Assembly: GCF_002886045.1 (NCBI RefSeq)
Contig: NZ_CP025791.1
Coordinates: 124,001 to 188,000, forward strand
Length of the DNA: 64,000 bases
Direction: 5' to 3'
Source: Flavivirga eckloniae
GTDB lineage: Bacteria > Bacteroidota > Bacteroidia > Flavobacteriales > Flavobacteriaceae
The notes under the pieces were generated by a model. It made no database searches and was not told the origin of the DNA. It was given only the letters and a program-made list of their open reading frames with translations. Positions 18,869 to 27,394 of the stretch are shown in pieces. Numbering within the stretch: the first letter of the stretch is position 1; the number at the start of each line of letters is the position of its first letter. A program made the position numbers and the translations under genes.

Positions 18869-19010
18869 AGTACTTCGGGATCAACAGTTAGTATTAAATT
18901 CAATTATTAGATGCAGCCAATAAATAAAGGTTGCGTTAAAAGCAGTCTTTTAATTATCATCAATAATATGATTTTGTGTTATTTTTTATATGTTACAACA
19001 TTGTATTTCC

Positions 19011-19018
19011 TATATTTG
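19011..19018 (+). promoter_or_regulatory. -7 promoter box of fabG
   Basis: TATATTTG matches TAnnTTTG, 83 nt before the fabG ATG, implying a leader of about 75-80 nt. Confidence 0.5.
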
Positions 19019-19101
19019 AACATCTAATTTATTAACGAAATTCAAGAACAAAATACACGATGGATATAATTGTGTTTTTGTGTTAAATTAAATATATCTA
19101 A

Positions 19102-19848
19102 ATGAAATTATTAGAAGGAAAAACGGCCATAGTTACAGGAGCAAGTCGTGGAATAGGTAAAGGAATTGCTAAAGTATTTGCAGAACAAGGTGCTAACGTA
19201 GCATTTACATATAGCTCGTCGGTAGACGCTGCAAATGCATTAGAATCAGAATTAAATGCATTAGGAATAAAGGCTAAAGGATACCAGAGTAATGCAGCTA
19301 ATTTTGATGAAGCCCAAAAATTAGCAAACGAAGTTGTTGCAGAGTTTGGAAGCATTGATGTTTTGGTAAATAATGCAGGTATTACAAAAGATAATTTACT
19401 AATGCGTATTAGCGAAGAAGACTTCGATACGGTTATAGAAGTAAACCTTAAGTCTGTTTTTAATATGACAAAAGCGGTACAACGTACCATGCTAAAACAG
19501 CGCAAAGGATCAATTATAAATATGAGTTCGGTAGTTGGAGTAAAAGGTAATGCCGGGCAAACAAATTATGCAGCTTCTAAAGCTGGTATTATTGGATTTT
19601 CTAAATCGGTTGCCTTAGAATTAGGTTCAAGAAATATAAGAAGTAACGTAGTTGCTCCAGGTTTTATAGAAACAGAAATGACCGCAAAACTTGATGAAGA
19701 AATCGTAAAAGGATGGCGAGCAGGTATTCCTTTAAAGCGAGGAGGAACACCAGAAGACATAGCGAATGTTTGTGTGTTTTTAGCAAGTGATATGAGTGCA
19801 TATGTAACCGGACAAACTCTTAATGTAGATGGAGGGATGCTAACATAA
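19102..19848 (+). CDS. fabG: 3-oxoacyl-[acyl-carrier-protein] reductase FabG
   Basis: NADPH-dependent beta-ketoacyl-ACP reductase of fatty acid synthesis. 248 residues with the cofactor loop TGASRGIGKG, NNAGIT, the catalytic Ser-Tyr-Lys set (SSVVGVKGNAGQTNYAASKAG) and the C-terminal VTGQTLNVDGGM of the family. It starts a possible operon: the following exported-protein gene begins 4 bp after its stop. Confidence 0.93.
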   Translation: MKLLEGKTAIVTGASRGIGKGIAKVFAEQGANVAFTYSSSVDAANALESELNALGIKAKGYQSNAANFDEAQKLANEVVAEFGSIDVLVNNAGITKDNLLMRISEEDFDTVIEVNLKSVFNMTKAVQRTMLKQRKGSIINMSSVVGVKGNAGQTNYAASKAGIIGFSKSVALELGSRNIRSNVVAPGFIETEMTAKLDEEIVKGWRAGIPLKRGGTPEDIANVCVFLASDMSAYVTGQTLNVDGGMLT

Positions 19849-19852
19849 CCCT

Positions 19853-20419
19853 ATGGTAAAGAATGCTTTTTTACTGTTTCTTTTCGCCTGTGTCTCCACT
19901 TTAACTGCTCAAAATAAAGAATGGGTAAAAGTTAAAGATACGGTTAATGCATTTGTTGTTGAGTTTCCTGCTCAACCTCAAAAAGGAGTAGAAGATGTGC
20001 CCACGGTAAAGGGGTCAGTAAAAATGGATTCGTACACCTTGCAAACAGTAGATGATGACATTTTAATTTATATGACGTCATTTACAAAATATCCCAAGTC
20101 ATTTTTTGAAAATGGATTAGATACGTTTGAAGAACAAAACAAGGTTTTAAATGGTAATGTACAAGGCGTTGTTTCCAATACAAAAGGTACTTTGGTCTCA
20201 GATAAAAAGATTACTTTTAATGGGTACAATGGTAGGGGCATCGTTATAGAATTAAATAGTACCCCATCTGTTAACGTAGTTTATCTTGTTCAAATGAAAA
20301 TAGTTTTAGTTGATTACAACTTGTATTTAGCCCAAGTTATTTACGAAAAGAAGAATGCGGGAAACATAAATGCCAAACGCTTTTTTGAATCCTTTGAGTT
20401 AATAAAAGTTAAACAATAA
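19853..20419 (+). CDS. Exported protein of unknown function
   Basis: 188 residues with a signal peptide (about 1-19, ending TLTAQ). The mature part has no motif I can name; KDTVNAFVVEFPAQPQKG and the C-terminal FFESFELI are typical of small periplasmic Bacteroidota proteins. It lies between fabG (4 bp) and the VWA-like gene, which begins immediately after its stop codon. A role with the downstream membrane protein is possible from this tight spacing. Confidence 0.75.
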   Translation: MVKNAFLLFLFACVSTLTAQNKEWVKVKDTVNAFVVEFPAQPQKGVEDVPTVKGSVKMDSYTLQTVDDDILIYMTSFTKYPKSFFENGLDTFEEQNKVLNGNVQGVVSNTKGTLVSDKKITFNGYNGRGIVIELNSTPSVNVVYLVQMKIVLVDYNLYLAQVIYEKKNAGNINAKRFFESFELIKVKQ

Positions 20420-22453
20420 TTGGATAGTCAAACGATAATATATATAATCCTTTCAGGAATTGTTGCGCTATCATTAGCGATCTTTCAATATAAACATAAA
20501 AAGAAAAGCATGTCTAAACTAAACATGCTTTTCTCTTTTTTAAGATTCCTTACTGTTTTTTCAATTCTTTTGTTACTTGTTAATCCAAAATTTGAGCAAG
20601 TCCGATTTTCTGTAGAAAAACCAAATTTGGTTATTGCAATAGATAACTCTAGTTCCATAAAACATCTTAATCAAAGCAATCAAGCAGTTGCTTTGGTAGA
20701 AGAACTGTCTGGTAATGATAAATTAAATGACAAATTCAATGTAGATCTATATACATTCGGAGAATCGCTAAACTCATCAGACTCTGTTACTTTTGTAGAA
20801 AACCAAACGAATATAAACAATGCTTTTAAGCAATTATCCCAAATATACAGGGAAACCACATCACCAACACTAATCATTACAGATGGGAATCAAACTTATG
20901 GTAACGACTATCAGTATGCGTCATCAACATATAAACAAAGCATTTACCCTGTAATATTAGGAGATACAGTTACATATACCGACCTAAAAATCCAACAGTT
21001 AAACGTAAACAGATATGCCTATTTAAAAAACAGATTCCCTGTAGAAGTTATTCTGGTTTATAATGGTAATAAAACTGTAAATTCTCAGTTTCTGGTAACA
21101 AAGGGTAATACCACAGTATATTCAGAATCGGTTAGTTTTTCTAAAGAAAACAATTCTAAGATTGTTAATTTTACATTACCCTCAAATAGTGTTGGCGTTA
21201 GTAGCTATAAAGCAACTATAGTTCCAATAGATTACGAAAAAAACAAGGTCAATAATTCTAAAAACTTTGCTGTAGAAGTTATTGATCAAAAAACGAAGAT
21301 CGCCATTGTTAGCGATTTTTTACATCCAGATTTAGGCGCTTTAAAGAAGAGTATTGAAAGCAATGAACAACGTTCTGTTGTGTTCTTAAATTCAAAAGAA
21401 GCGATATCTCAAATAAATGATTTTCAATTAATTATTATTAATCAACCAGATTACAGATTTAAAGGTTTGTATGAAGCAATAAATAAGGATAATAAAAATC
21501 ATTTTACCATCTCAGGAACCAAAACGAATTTAAGTTTTCTAAACAAAAACAACCTGAGTTTTTCAAATGAAATAACAAATCAAACCGAAAATTATCAAGC
21601 AGAATTAAACACTGGTTATACACCATTTATAGTTGATGACATCGATTTTGAATCCTTTCCACCACTAAACTCAAATTATGGACGGGTGTCCTTTACGATA
21701 CCATTCGAATCCATTTTAAACAAGACCATTAACGGAATAGCAACAGAAGAGCCTTTATTGGTTACTTACGAAACCAATGGTAGGAGAGAAGGCGTATTGT
21801 TTGGGGAAAACATATGGCAGTGGAGAGCACAAAGTTATGTTAACAGCAAATCATTTAATCAATTTGATGACTTTATAGGGAAGCTCATTCAGTACTTAGC
21901 ATCGAACAAGAGAAAAAACCGATTGAATGTTGATTACGAATCTTTTTATAACGGCAGTAGTAACATAATAATCAAGGCAGAGTTTTTTGATAAGAATTAT
22001 GTTTTCGATACTCGAGAAACGCTTAATATTTCGGTAACAGACAATATTTCAAAAGAAACAAAAACATTCCCACTCATACTTAAAAACAACAATTTTCAGG
22101 TCGATTTGAGCAGTTTACCGCCTTCAGAATATAGTTTTACAGTAAAAGCAACTCACGAGAATATATCCAAATCTGGAACCTTTCAAATTTTAGAATACAA
22201 CGTAGAACAACAATTTTTAAATGCTAATGTAACAAAGTTGCAACAATTGGCTACTAACAGTGGAGGTAAAGGGTATTTCGTTAATAATACTGAAGATTTG
22301 GTAAGTGATTTAATTAACGATAATCGTTTCGCATCCATTCAAAAAAGCAATAAAAATATCATACCTTTGATTGAGTGGAAATATCTACTCATTATTATCG
22401 CTTTAAGCTTAGGTTTAGAGTGGTTTATTAGAAAATATAACGGATTAATTTAA
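20420..22453 (+). CDS. VWA-like membrane protein (BatA-like architecture)
   Basis: 677 residues: two N-terminal transmembrane segments (about 5-23 and 40-55), then a von Willebrand A-like domain with the MIDAS-type motif D75-N-S77-S-S79 (VIAIDNSSSI), beta-rich regions and one C-terminal transmembrane segment (near 655-672). This resembles large Bacteroidota BatA-like periplasm-facing proteins. The start is TTG directly after the upstream stop. The bases 20502-20534 inside the early coding region form a perfect 12-bp hairpin followed by a T-run. Function unknown. Confidence 0.75.
   Translation: MDSQTIIYIILSGIVALSLAIFQYKHKKKSMSKLNMLFSFLRFLTVFSILLLLVNPKFEQVRFSVEKPNLVIAIDNSSSIKHLNQSNQAVALVEELSGNDKLNDKFNVDLYTFGESLNSSDSVTFVENQTNINNAFKQLSQIYRETTSPTLIITDGNQTYGNDYQYASSTYKQSIYPVILGDTVTYTDLKIQQLNVNRYAYLKNRFPVEVILVYNGNKTVNSQFLVTKGNTTVYSESVSFSKENNSKIVNFTLPSNSVGVSSYKATIVPIDYEKNKVNNSKNFAVEVIDQKTKIAIVSDFLHPDLGALKKSIESNEQRSVVFLNSKEAISQINDFQLIIINQPDYRFKGLYEAINKDNKNHFTISGTKTNLSFLNKNNLSFSNEITNQTENYQAELNTGYTPFIVDDIDFESFPPLNSNYGRVSFTIPFESILNKTINGIATEEPLLVTYETNGRREGVLFGENIWQWRAQSYVNSKSFNQFDDFIGKLIQYLASNKRKNRLNVDYESFYNGSSNIIIKAEFFDKNYVFDTRETLNISVTDNISKETKTFPLILKNNNFQVDLSSLPPSEYSFTVKATHENISKSGTFQILEYNVEQQFLNANVTKLQQLATNSGGKGYFVNNTEDLVSDLINDNRFASIQKSNKNIIPLIEWKYLLIIIALSLGLEWFIRKYNGLI
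20502..20540 (+). other. Terminator-like hairpin inside the coding region
   Basis: Perfect arms AGAAAAGCATGT (20502-20513) and ACATGCTTTTCT (20523-20534), a 9-nt loop, then CTTTTTT. It lies 82 bp inside the VWA-like gene and looks like an intrinsic terminator or attenuator. The amino acids encoded fit the family, so it is also coding. Confidence 0.6.
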
Positions 22454-22465
22454 ATTGAAATAATA

Positions 22466-23281
22466 ATGGAAAAATTACCAAAAGTAGCATTACCTGTAAT
22501 TATTGTTGCTATTATACTTGTTGTAATATTAGCAAAATCTGCAGTAACTATAGATTCTGGTGAAGCAGGTGTATTGTTTAAGACCTTTGGAGAAGGTGTG
22601 GTTGTAGATGAGCCACCAATGGCAGAAGGGTTTCATATAGTAGCGCCTTGGAACAAAGTATTTGTTTATGAAGTACGTCAACAAGAACTTTTTGAAAAAA
22701 TGAAGGTGCTGTCTTCAAATGGATTGGAAATTCAAATTGATGCCTCTGCTTGGTACGAACCTGTTTATAAAGATCTGGGTAATTTGCACCAGTCTCTTGG
22801 GCAAAACTACTTACAGCGTGTTATACAACCAGCTATTCGTTCTGCAGCTCGTAGTGTTGTTGGACGTTACACGCCAGAACAGTTGTATTCTAGCAAACGT
22901 GACGCTATTCAAGATGAAATTTATGAAGAAACCAAAAAAATTCTTGAAAAACAATATGTTCAATTAAATGAAGTATTAGTTAGAGACGTTACGTTACCTA
23001 ACACGATTAAAGAAGCTATTGAGCGTAAACTAAGGCAAGAGCAGGAATCTTTAGAATATGAGTTTAGATTGGTTACAGCAGCTAAAGAAGCAGAAAAAGT
23101 AATTATTGAAGCACAGGGTAAAGCTGATGCAAACCGCATATTAAGTGCTTCCTTAACAGATAAAATTCTTCAAGATAAAGGTATAGAAGCAACAATTAAA
23201 CTGTCGGAATCACCAAATAGTAAAGTTATAGTTATTGGATCTGGAGATTCTGGAATGCCTATTATACTAGGAAACCAATAA
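22466..23281 (+). CDS. Prohibitin/SPFH (Band 7) family protein
   Basis: 271 residues: one N-terminal transmembrane segment (about 5-24), then an SPFH domain (about 27-200, with GEAGVLFKTFGEG and a RSAARSVVGRYTPEQLYSSKR region) and a coiled-coil, Ala/Glu-rich C-terminal part (AAKEAEKVIIEAQGKADANR). Members form membrane-anchored oligomeric rings and often regulate membrane proteases. It follows the VWA-like gene by 12 bp. Confidence 0.9.
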   Translation: MEKLPKVALPVIIVAIILVVILAKSAVTIDSGEAGVLFKTFGEGVVVDEPPMAEGFHIVAPWNKVFVYEVRQQELFEKMKVLSSNGLEIQIDASAWYEPVYKDLGNLHQSLGQNYLQRVIQPAIRSAARSVVGRYTPEQLYSSKRDAIQDEIYEETKKILEKQYVQLNEVLVRDVTLPNTIKEAIERKLRQEQESLEYEFRLVTAAKEAEKVIIEAQGKADANRILSASLTDKILQDKGIEATIKLSESPNSKVIVIGSGDSGMPIILGNQ

Positions 23282-23301
23282 TAAAATAATTTAAAAAGTG
23301 T

Positions 23302-24126
23302 ATGAAGCACTTTTTGTCCCAATCATTCACACTTTTAAACAACCCAAAGCAAAAGCTGATACTAATTAGCTTTTGCTTTGGGTTTGGTATTATATTCGTT
23401 AATATATTTCACCCCTTTAACATTAACCTCTGGCGGAACGATTCCGGTATTCAGCAATTTCTAAGACTTTCGAGTTTTAGCCTTATAGCCTCCGTAATTA
23501 TAGCCGTTTCTCAGTTCCTGGTTCGAAACGTTGTTAGAATAATAAGTTTTAATCGACTCGTTTTTCTGTTTTGGTTCATGGGAGAAATCATTGTCATTGC
23601 TTTTATATTTTATTTGATATACGGAAGCTCAAATGCACCATTTTTAAGAGAGTATTTGCTAGCCTTTCGTTATACTCTTTTAGGTATTTCACTTCCTTAT
23701 TTTATAGGTTTGCTGTTTATAAGTTCCATGGAAAAAAAGGACAAGGAATTAGTATTATCTTCTGATAATAAAACTGGGTTAATAGGGATTCCTGACGAGA
23801 ACGGGGTGGTAAAACTATCTCTAGTATTCTCAAATATTTTATACATAGAATCGGCAGACAACTATATTTCTGTACATTATGTTGATAACGAAAAGACAAA
23901 GCATATCCTAATAAGAAATACTTTAAAGACTATCGAATCTATTTTCGAAAACACTAGTCTTAAGCGATGTCATAGATCATATATGATAAATCTGGATAAG
24001 ATTAAAATGGCACAAAAAAAATCAGGGAGATTATATTTACATATTAAAAACACAGAAACCATTATTCCTGTTTCACGAAATTATACCACGGCGTTTCAAT
24101 CTATCATTTCATCTATCCCTAAATAG
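23302..24126 (+). CDS. Membrane-anchored LytTR-family DNA-binding protein
   Basis: 274 residues: four hydrophobic segments (about 20-38, 52-70, 78-100, 118-140) and a C-terminal LytTR DNA-binding domain (about 165-272, ILYIESADNYISVHY, RCHRSYMINLDKI, IPVSRNY). There is no receiver domain, so it may sense a membrane signal directly. It is 20 bp after the prohibitin gene. A perfect 17-bp inverted repeat lies in its first 80 bases. The genes after it encode a small exported protein and a GH5 lipoprotein, possible targets. Confidence 0.88.
   Translation: MKHFLSQSFTLLNNPKQKLILISFCFGFGIIFVNIFHPFNINLWRNDSGIQQFLRLSSFSLIASVIIAVSQFLVRNVVRIISFNRLVFLFWFMGEIIVIAFIFYLIYGSSNAPFLREYLLAFRYTLLGISLPYFIGLLFISSMEKKDKELVLSSDNKTGLIGIPDENGVVKLSLVFSNILYIESADNYISVHYVDNEKTKHILIRNTLKTIESIFENTSLKRCHRSYMINLDKIKMAQKKSGRLYLHIKNTETIIPVSRNYTTAFQSIISSIPK
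23341..23384 (+). other. Perfect 17-bp inverted repeat inside the LytTR gene
   Basis: Arms AACCCAAAGCAAAAGCT (23341-23357) and AGCTTTTGCTTTGGGTT (23368-23384) with a 10-nt loop. It begins 39 nt after the ATG and encodes the start of the first membrane segment. Confidence 0.7.
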
Positions 24127-24156
24127 CTCTATTCACCACATTTTCTCCAATCCATT

Positions 24157-24175
24157 AAAACTAACTGTTAGTTTT
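24157..24175. terminator. Short hairpin after the LytTR gene
   Basis: AAAACTAA / TTAGTTTT (24157-24164 with 24168-24175) with a 3-nt loop, 31 bp after the LytTR stop. It may end this transcript; there is no long T-run beyond the stem. Confidence 0.4.
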
Positions 24176-24243
24176 GAAATTTAAGGAAACAATAACACGC
24201 TTATAGGTTATTGTATATATAAACTTTAAATCCAAAACTGATT

Positions 24244-24624
24244 ATGAAGAAACACCCAGTTATCATTTTAGCAACATGCTTAATTTTGTCTATCGTTTTT
24301 ACTGCAAAATCCCAAACATCAACAAAACATTTTTTAGGAACTTGGGAATTTGTATGCAAACAAGCTGATTACGATTACCGAGAAGGAGATATTACTATTT
24401 TTAAAAATAACAAAAAATTAGCCGTAAAGGTTACGCTCAAAAATGGCATGGTATTTAATGCAGAAACTGTGAAACTTCTTGATGGAACTTTGTCTTTTCA
24501 AATGTATATAGAGAATGCTCTAATACGTGTTTCATTAGTAAACACTGATGGTGTTTTAAACGGAAAAGTTTTGGTGCCCGATGCTCCGGAAATGGATTTG
24601 AAAGCTAGCAAGAAGAAAAAATAA
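24244..24624 (+). CDS. Small exported protein, lipocalin-like size, unknown function
   Basis: 126 residues with a signal peptide (about 1-23, ending AKSQ). The mature part reads TKHFLGTWEFVCKQAD..., a FxGTWxF start seen in small beta-barrel lipid- or ligand-binding proteins, and ends in a basic tail KASKKKK. I do not recognise a named family. It is 18 bp upstream of the GH5 lipoprotein gene and so probably co-transcribed with it. Confidence 0.65.
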   Translation: MKKHPVIILATCLILSIVFTAKSQTSTKHFLGTWEFVCKQADYDYREGDITIFKNNKKLAVKVTLKNGMVFNAETVKLLDGTLSFQMYIENALIRVSLVNTDGVLNGKVLVPDAPEMDLKASKKKK

Positions 24625-24642
24625 CCTAACCAGAGATTTACC

Positions 24643-26193
24643 ATGAAAAAGGAATTTATCATTATTGTAACAACGATAATAATAGCTGTTTCTTTGCTTC
24701 TTTTTAGTTGTTCTGAAAAAGCGAACCTTGATCAGCCGCCAAAACCAGACGCTCCCTTATCTGCTCTAAGAGCTGTAGTTGATGGAGCTAAACCAGGTAT
24801 AATTGTTGACTCATTAGGACGTCAAATTTTACTTCGAGGCGTTAACGCAAACTCACATATAGAATATTGGCAATACGATCCCGAAATAATAACCAATTAC
24901 CCCTTTACGGAAAACGATGCCGACTTAATTGCCGCTATGGGATGGAATATGGTGCGTCTTTGTATAAGTTGGTCGCGTGTAGAACCAAATCCGGGCAAAT
25001 ACGATGACAGTTATTTAGATGAAGTTGCAAAAACTGTTGATATGCTTAGCAAAAGAGGGGTTTATACCTTAATGGATTTGCACCAAGATGCATGGGGAGC
25101 ATCCCTTGCTGCGCCTCCCGGTACAATATGTACCGAAGGGGTAACAGCAGAAGGTTGGGATGGTGCTCCAGAATGGGCAACTTTTGACGACAATGAATCG
25201 CGCTGTAAAACAAGCCATCGAGAACTGGTACCAGCAGTACGAGCCGCATGGGTGAATTTTTTCAAGAACAAGGAAGGCCCAGGAGGTATGGGCATTCAAA
25301 CAAGATATGTAAATATGTTTGCGCACCTTGTTAAACGGTTTGCCAACACAAATGCAGTAGCTGGATATGATATCATGAACGAACCAAACCAGTTTTTGGA
25401 AGAAACATATCCGTTATTGTCAAAATTTTATGAAAACGCTTTACAGGCAATGCGACTGGCAGAAAAGGAAATAGGTGCCCCCAAACGACTTTTCTTTTTT
25501 GAGCCTACCATTGCCTGGCAAGCTGTAGGATTTCCGGCTCCTGAGCCTTTTAAACACGACGATCAGGTGGTGTACTCACCGCATATATATCAAGAAGGCA
25601 TTAATGACGGTAAGCTTGAAGAAGGATTTGCACGTGCCACAAAAGAAACTATCGAGCTCTACAAAGGAGCACCAATAGTTGTAGGGGAGTGGGGAGGTTC
25701 ACCTAAACGTGCAAAAGATCCAAACGATGATTATTTTCAACGACATTTATACGAGCAAGATAACAACTTATTTGGAGCAACGATATGGTCATGGCATACA
25801 TCCTGTGGCGACCCACATGCTTATTATGCAGCACGCGATGGTAACATAACCGAGACGTGGGGATTTTTTAATCAAAACTGTGAAGATAATTCGTATGACG
25901 GTATGAGGACTGAGTATGTAGATGTAATCAAAAAAATGGCTGTGCGCTTTGCACCCGGAGCTATAGATCAAGTTAATTGGTCGAAGGACGACACAGAAAT
26001 TTCAGCAAAAGGAAGCGGAGCAAAATCAGGGAATCATCTTGAAATATTTGTACCATCTAACGATCCTAAATCTGTACATGTAAAAGCTTCCGGTTTAGGT
26101 AAAGTCAATTCAATATCATGGTTTGGTGGCACCTTGTTTTATGCACCAGCAAACGGAGGAGATTGGTCGATACAAATCAAGACTATAAATTAA
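24643..26193 (+). CDS. GH5-family glycoside hydrolase lipoprotein, endoglycoceramidase-like
   Basis: 516 residues with a lipobox at LLFS-C23. The catalytic TIM barrel (about 55-440) shows MVRLCISWSRVEPNPGKYD, the YTLMDLHQDAWG motif typical of the endoglycoceramidase-like branch of GH5, the acid/base E247 (YDIMNEPN) and nucleophile E349 (VVGEWGG). A short C-terminal beta domain (about 445-516) follows. It is probably surface- or periplasm-anchored. The substrate (glycolipid or other beta-glycoside) is inferred only from the branch motif. It is preceded by a small exported protein gene. Confidence 0.85.
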   Translation: MKKEFIIIVTTIIIAVSLLLFSCSEKANLDQPPKPDAPLSALRAVVDGAKPGIIVDSLGRQILLRGVNANSHIEYWQYDPEIITNYPFTENDADLIAAMGWNMVRLCISWSRVEPNPGKYDDSYLDEVAKTVDMLSKRGVYTLMDLHQDAWGASLAAPPGTICTEGVTAEGWDGAPEWATFDDNESRCKTSHRELVPAVRAAWVNFFKNKEGPGGMGIQTRYVNMFAHLVKRFANTNAVAGYDIMNEPNQFLEETYPLLSKFYENALQAMRLAEKEIGAPKRLFFFEPTIAWQAVGFPAPEPFKHDDQVVYSPHIYQEGINDGKLEEGFARATKETIELYKGAPIVVGEWGGSPKRAKDPNDDYFQRHLYEQDNNLFGATIWSWHTSCGDPHAYYAARDGNITETWGFFNQNCEDNSYDGMRTEYVDVIKKMAVRFAPGAIDQVNWSKDDTEISAKGSGAKSGNHLEIFVPSNDPKSVHVKASGLGKVNSISWFGGTLFYAPANGGDWSIQIKTIN

Positions 26194-26361
26194 AAAGCTA
26201 GAAAGCTTTCAAAATCATTTTTTACAATATTTGCACTAATAAGCAATATTAATTGCATTGTAACGATTTAAAGCTTTTTCATATTATAGTATTATTAATT
26301 ATTATCCTAATACTTGTGTAATAGAAAAATATATTATAAAATTGCATAAACAAAATAAGTC

Positions 26362-26418
26362 ATGAACTTTATTCAATTACATCATCATCATTTTCATATT
26401 TGCTCTCAAGCGAAGTGA
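26362..26418 (+). CDS. hisL: his operon leader peptide
   Basis: An 18-codon frame reading MNFIQLHHHHFHICSQAK contains four consecutive His codons and a fifth two codons later, the hallmark of a histidine attenuation leader. The frame lies 111 bp upstream of hisG. The downstream segment can form mutually exclusive hairpins (see the attenuator entry). Confidence 0.88.
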   Translation: MNFIQLHHHHFHICSQAK

Positions 26419-26482
26419 AGATGTATTGAATAAAATCAACATATTTTTTAAACCCGTTTGAGACAATCAAGCGGGTTTTTTA
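26368..26482 (+). promoter_or_regulatory. Histidine operon transcription attenuator
   Basis: Three mutually exclusive pairings are visible. (1) 26368-26383, covering the first His codon, pairs with 26420-26434 (15 bp with one bulge). (2) TCTCAAGCG at 26404-26412, at the end of the leader frame, pairs with CGTTTGAGA at 26455-26463 as an antiterminator (9 bp with one G-U). (3) The terminator AAACCCG-T-TTGA / TCAA-G-CGGGTTT at 26450-26461 with 26467-26478, followed by Ts. A ribosome stalled on the His codons leaves 26404-26412 free for (2). A ribosome reaching the stop covers it and lets (3) form. Confidence 0.8.
26450..26482 (+). terminator. Attenuator terminator before hisG
   Basis: Arms at 26450-26461 and 26467-26478 pair with one internal mismatch, closed by a 5-nt loop and followed by a T-rich tail. 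It lies between the leader stop and the hisG start, as in amino-acid attenuators. Confidence 0.8.
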
Positions 26483-26529
26483 ATTTAAAATACCAAAGTA
26501 GATTGTTTCAAACTCATAAAAACAATAAA

Positions 26530-27387
26530 ATGAGTAAATTAAGAATTGCAGTGCAGAAATCGGGTCGTTTAAACGAAGATTCGATGAGAATTTTAAAAGA
26601 TATTGGCATATCTATCGATAACGGAAAAGATCAACTAAAAGCCTCGGCTAGAAACTTTCCTGTAGAGGTTTTTTACCTAAGAAACGGAGACATTCCCCAA
26701 TACCTAAAAGATGGGGTGGTAGATGCCGCTATTATTGGTGAGAACGTATTAATAGAAAAAGGTAAAGACATTCGTGTCGCCGAAAAATTAGGTTTTTCTA
26801 CCTGTAGAGTTTGTATTGCCGTGCCAAAATCGGTTGATTATAAAGGCATAGAAGATTTAGAAGGAAAACGAATAGCCACATCTTACCCTAACACCGTTAA
26901 TGGCTATTTACAAGAAAACAATATTTCTGCTAATCTGCATATTATTAATGGTTCGGTAGAAATCGCTCCAAATATTGGATTGGCAGATGCTATCTGCGAT
27001 ATCGTTTCCAGTGGAAGTACGCTGTTTAAAAACAATTTGAAAGAAGTAGAAACAATTTTAAAATCGGAAGCCGTATTAGCTGTTTCACCAATTTTAAGCG
27101 ACGACAAACAAGCAATTCTCGATAAGATTCAATTTAGAATTCAATCCGTATTAAAAGGGCGACAGTCTAAATACATTTTGCTAAATGCACCTAACGAAAA
27201 AATTCAAGACATCATTAATGTACTACCAGGTATGAAAAGCCCAACAGTATTGCCTTTAGCACAAGAAGGATGGAGTTCTGTACATTCTGTAATAAGCAAA
27301 AATGAGTTTTGGGATGTTATCGATGATTTAAAAGACAAAGGTGCTCAAGGCATTTTAGTTTGTCCTATTGAAAAAATGGTACTATAA
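26530..27387 (+). CDS. hisG: ATP phosphoribosyltransferase (long form)
   Basis: First and feedback-controlled step of histidine synthesis: ATP plus PRPP to phosphoribosyl-ATP. 285 residues, the long form with a C-terminal ACT-like regulatory domain (about 205-285), so no HisZ is needed. Visible motifs are LRIAVQKSGRLNEDS at the N terminus and the PRPP-binding GLADAICDIVSSGSTL. The ATG at 26530 is chosen over an upstream TTG because that one falls within the attenuator terminator. Confidence 0.95.
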   Translation: MSKLRIAVQKSGRLNEDSMRILKDIGISIDNGKDQLKASARNFPVEVFYLRNGDIPQYLKDGVVDAAIIGENVLIEKGKDIRVAEKLGFSTCRVCIAVPKSVDYKGIEDLEGKRIATSYPNTVNGYLQENNISANLHIINGSVEIAPNIGLADAICDIVSSGSTLFKNNLKEVETILKSEAVLAVSPILSDDKQAILDKIQFRIQSVLKGRQSKYILLNAPNEKIQDIINVLPGMKSPTVLPLAQEGWSSVHSVISKNEFWDVIDDLKDKGAQGILVCPIEKMVL

Positions 27388-27394
27388 TTTTAAA

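Noticed and set aside
26458-26529. N-terminal extension of HisG from a TTG at 26458
   Set aside because: The extension lies in the attenuator terminator, and family members start at MSKLRIAVQKSGRL.
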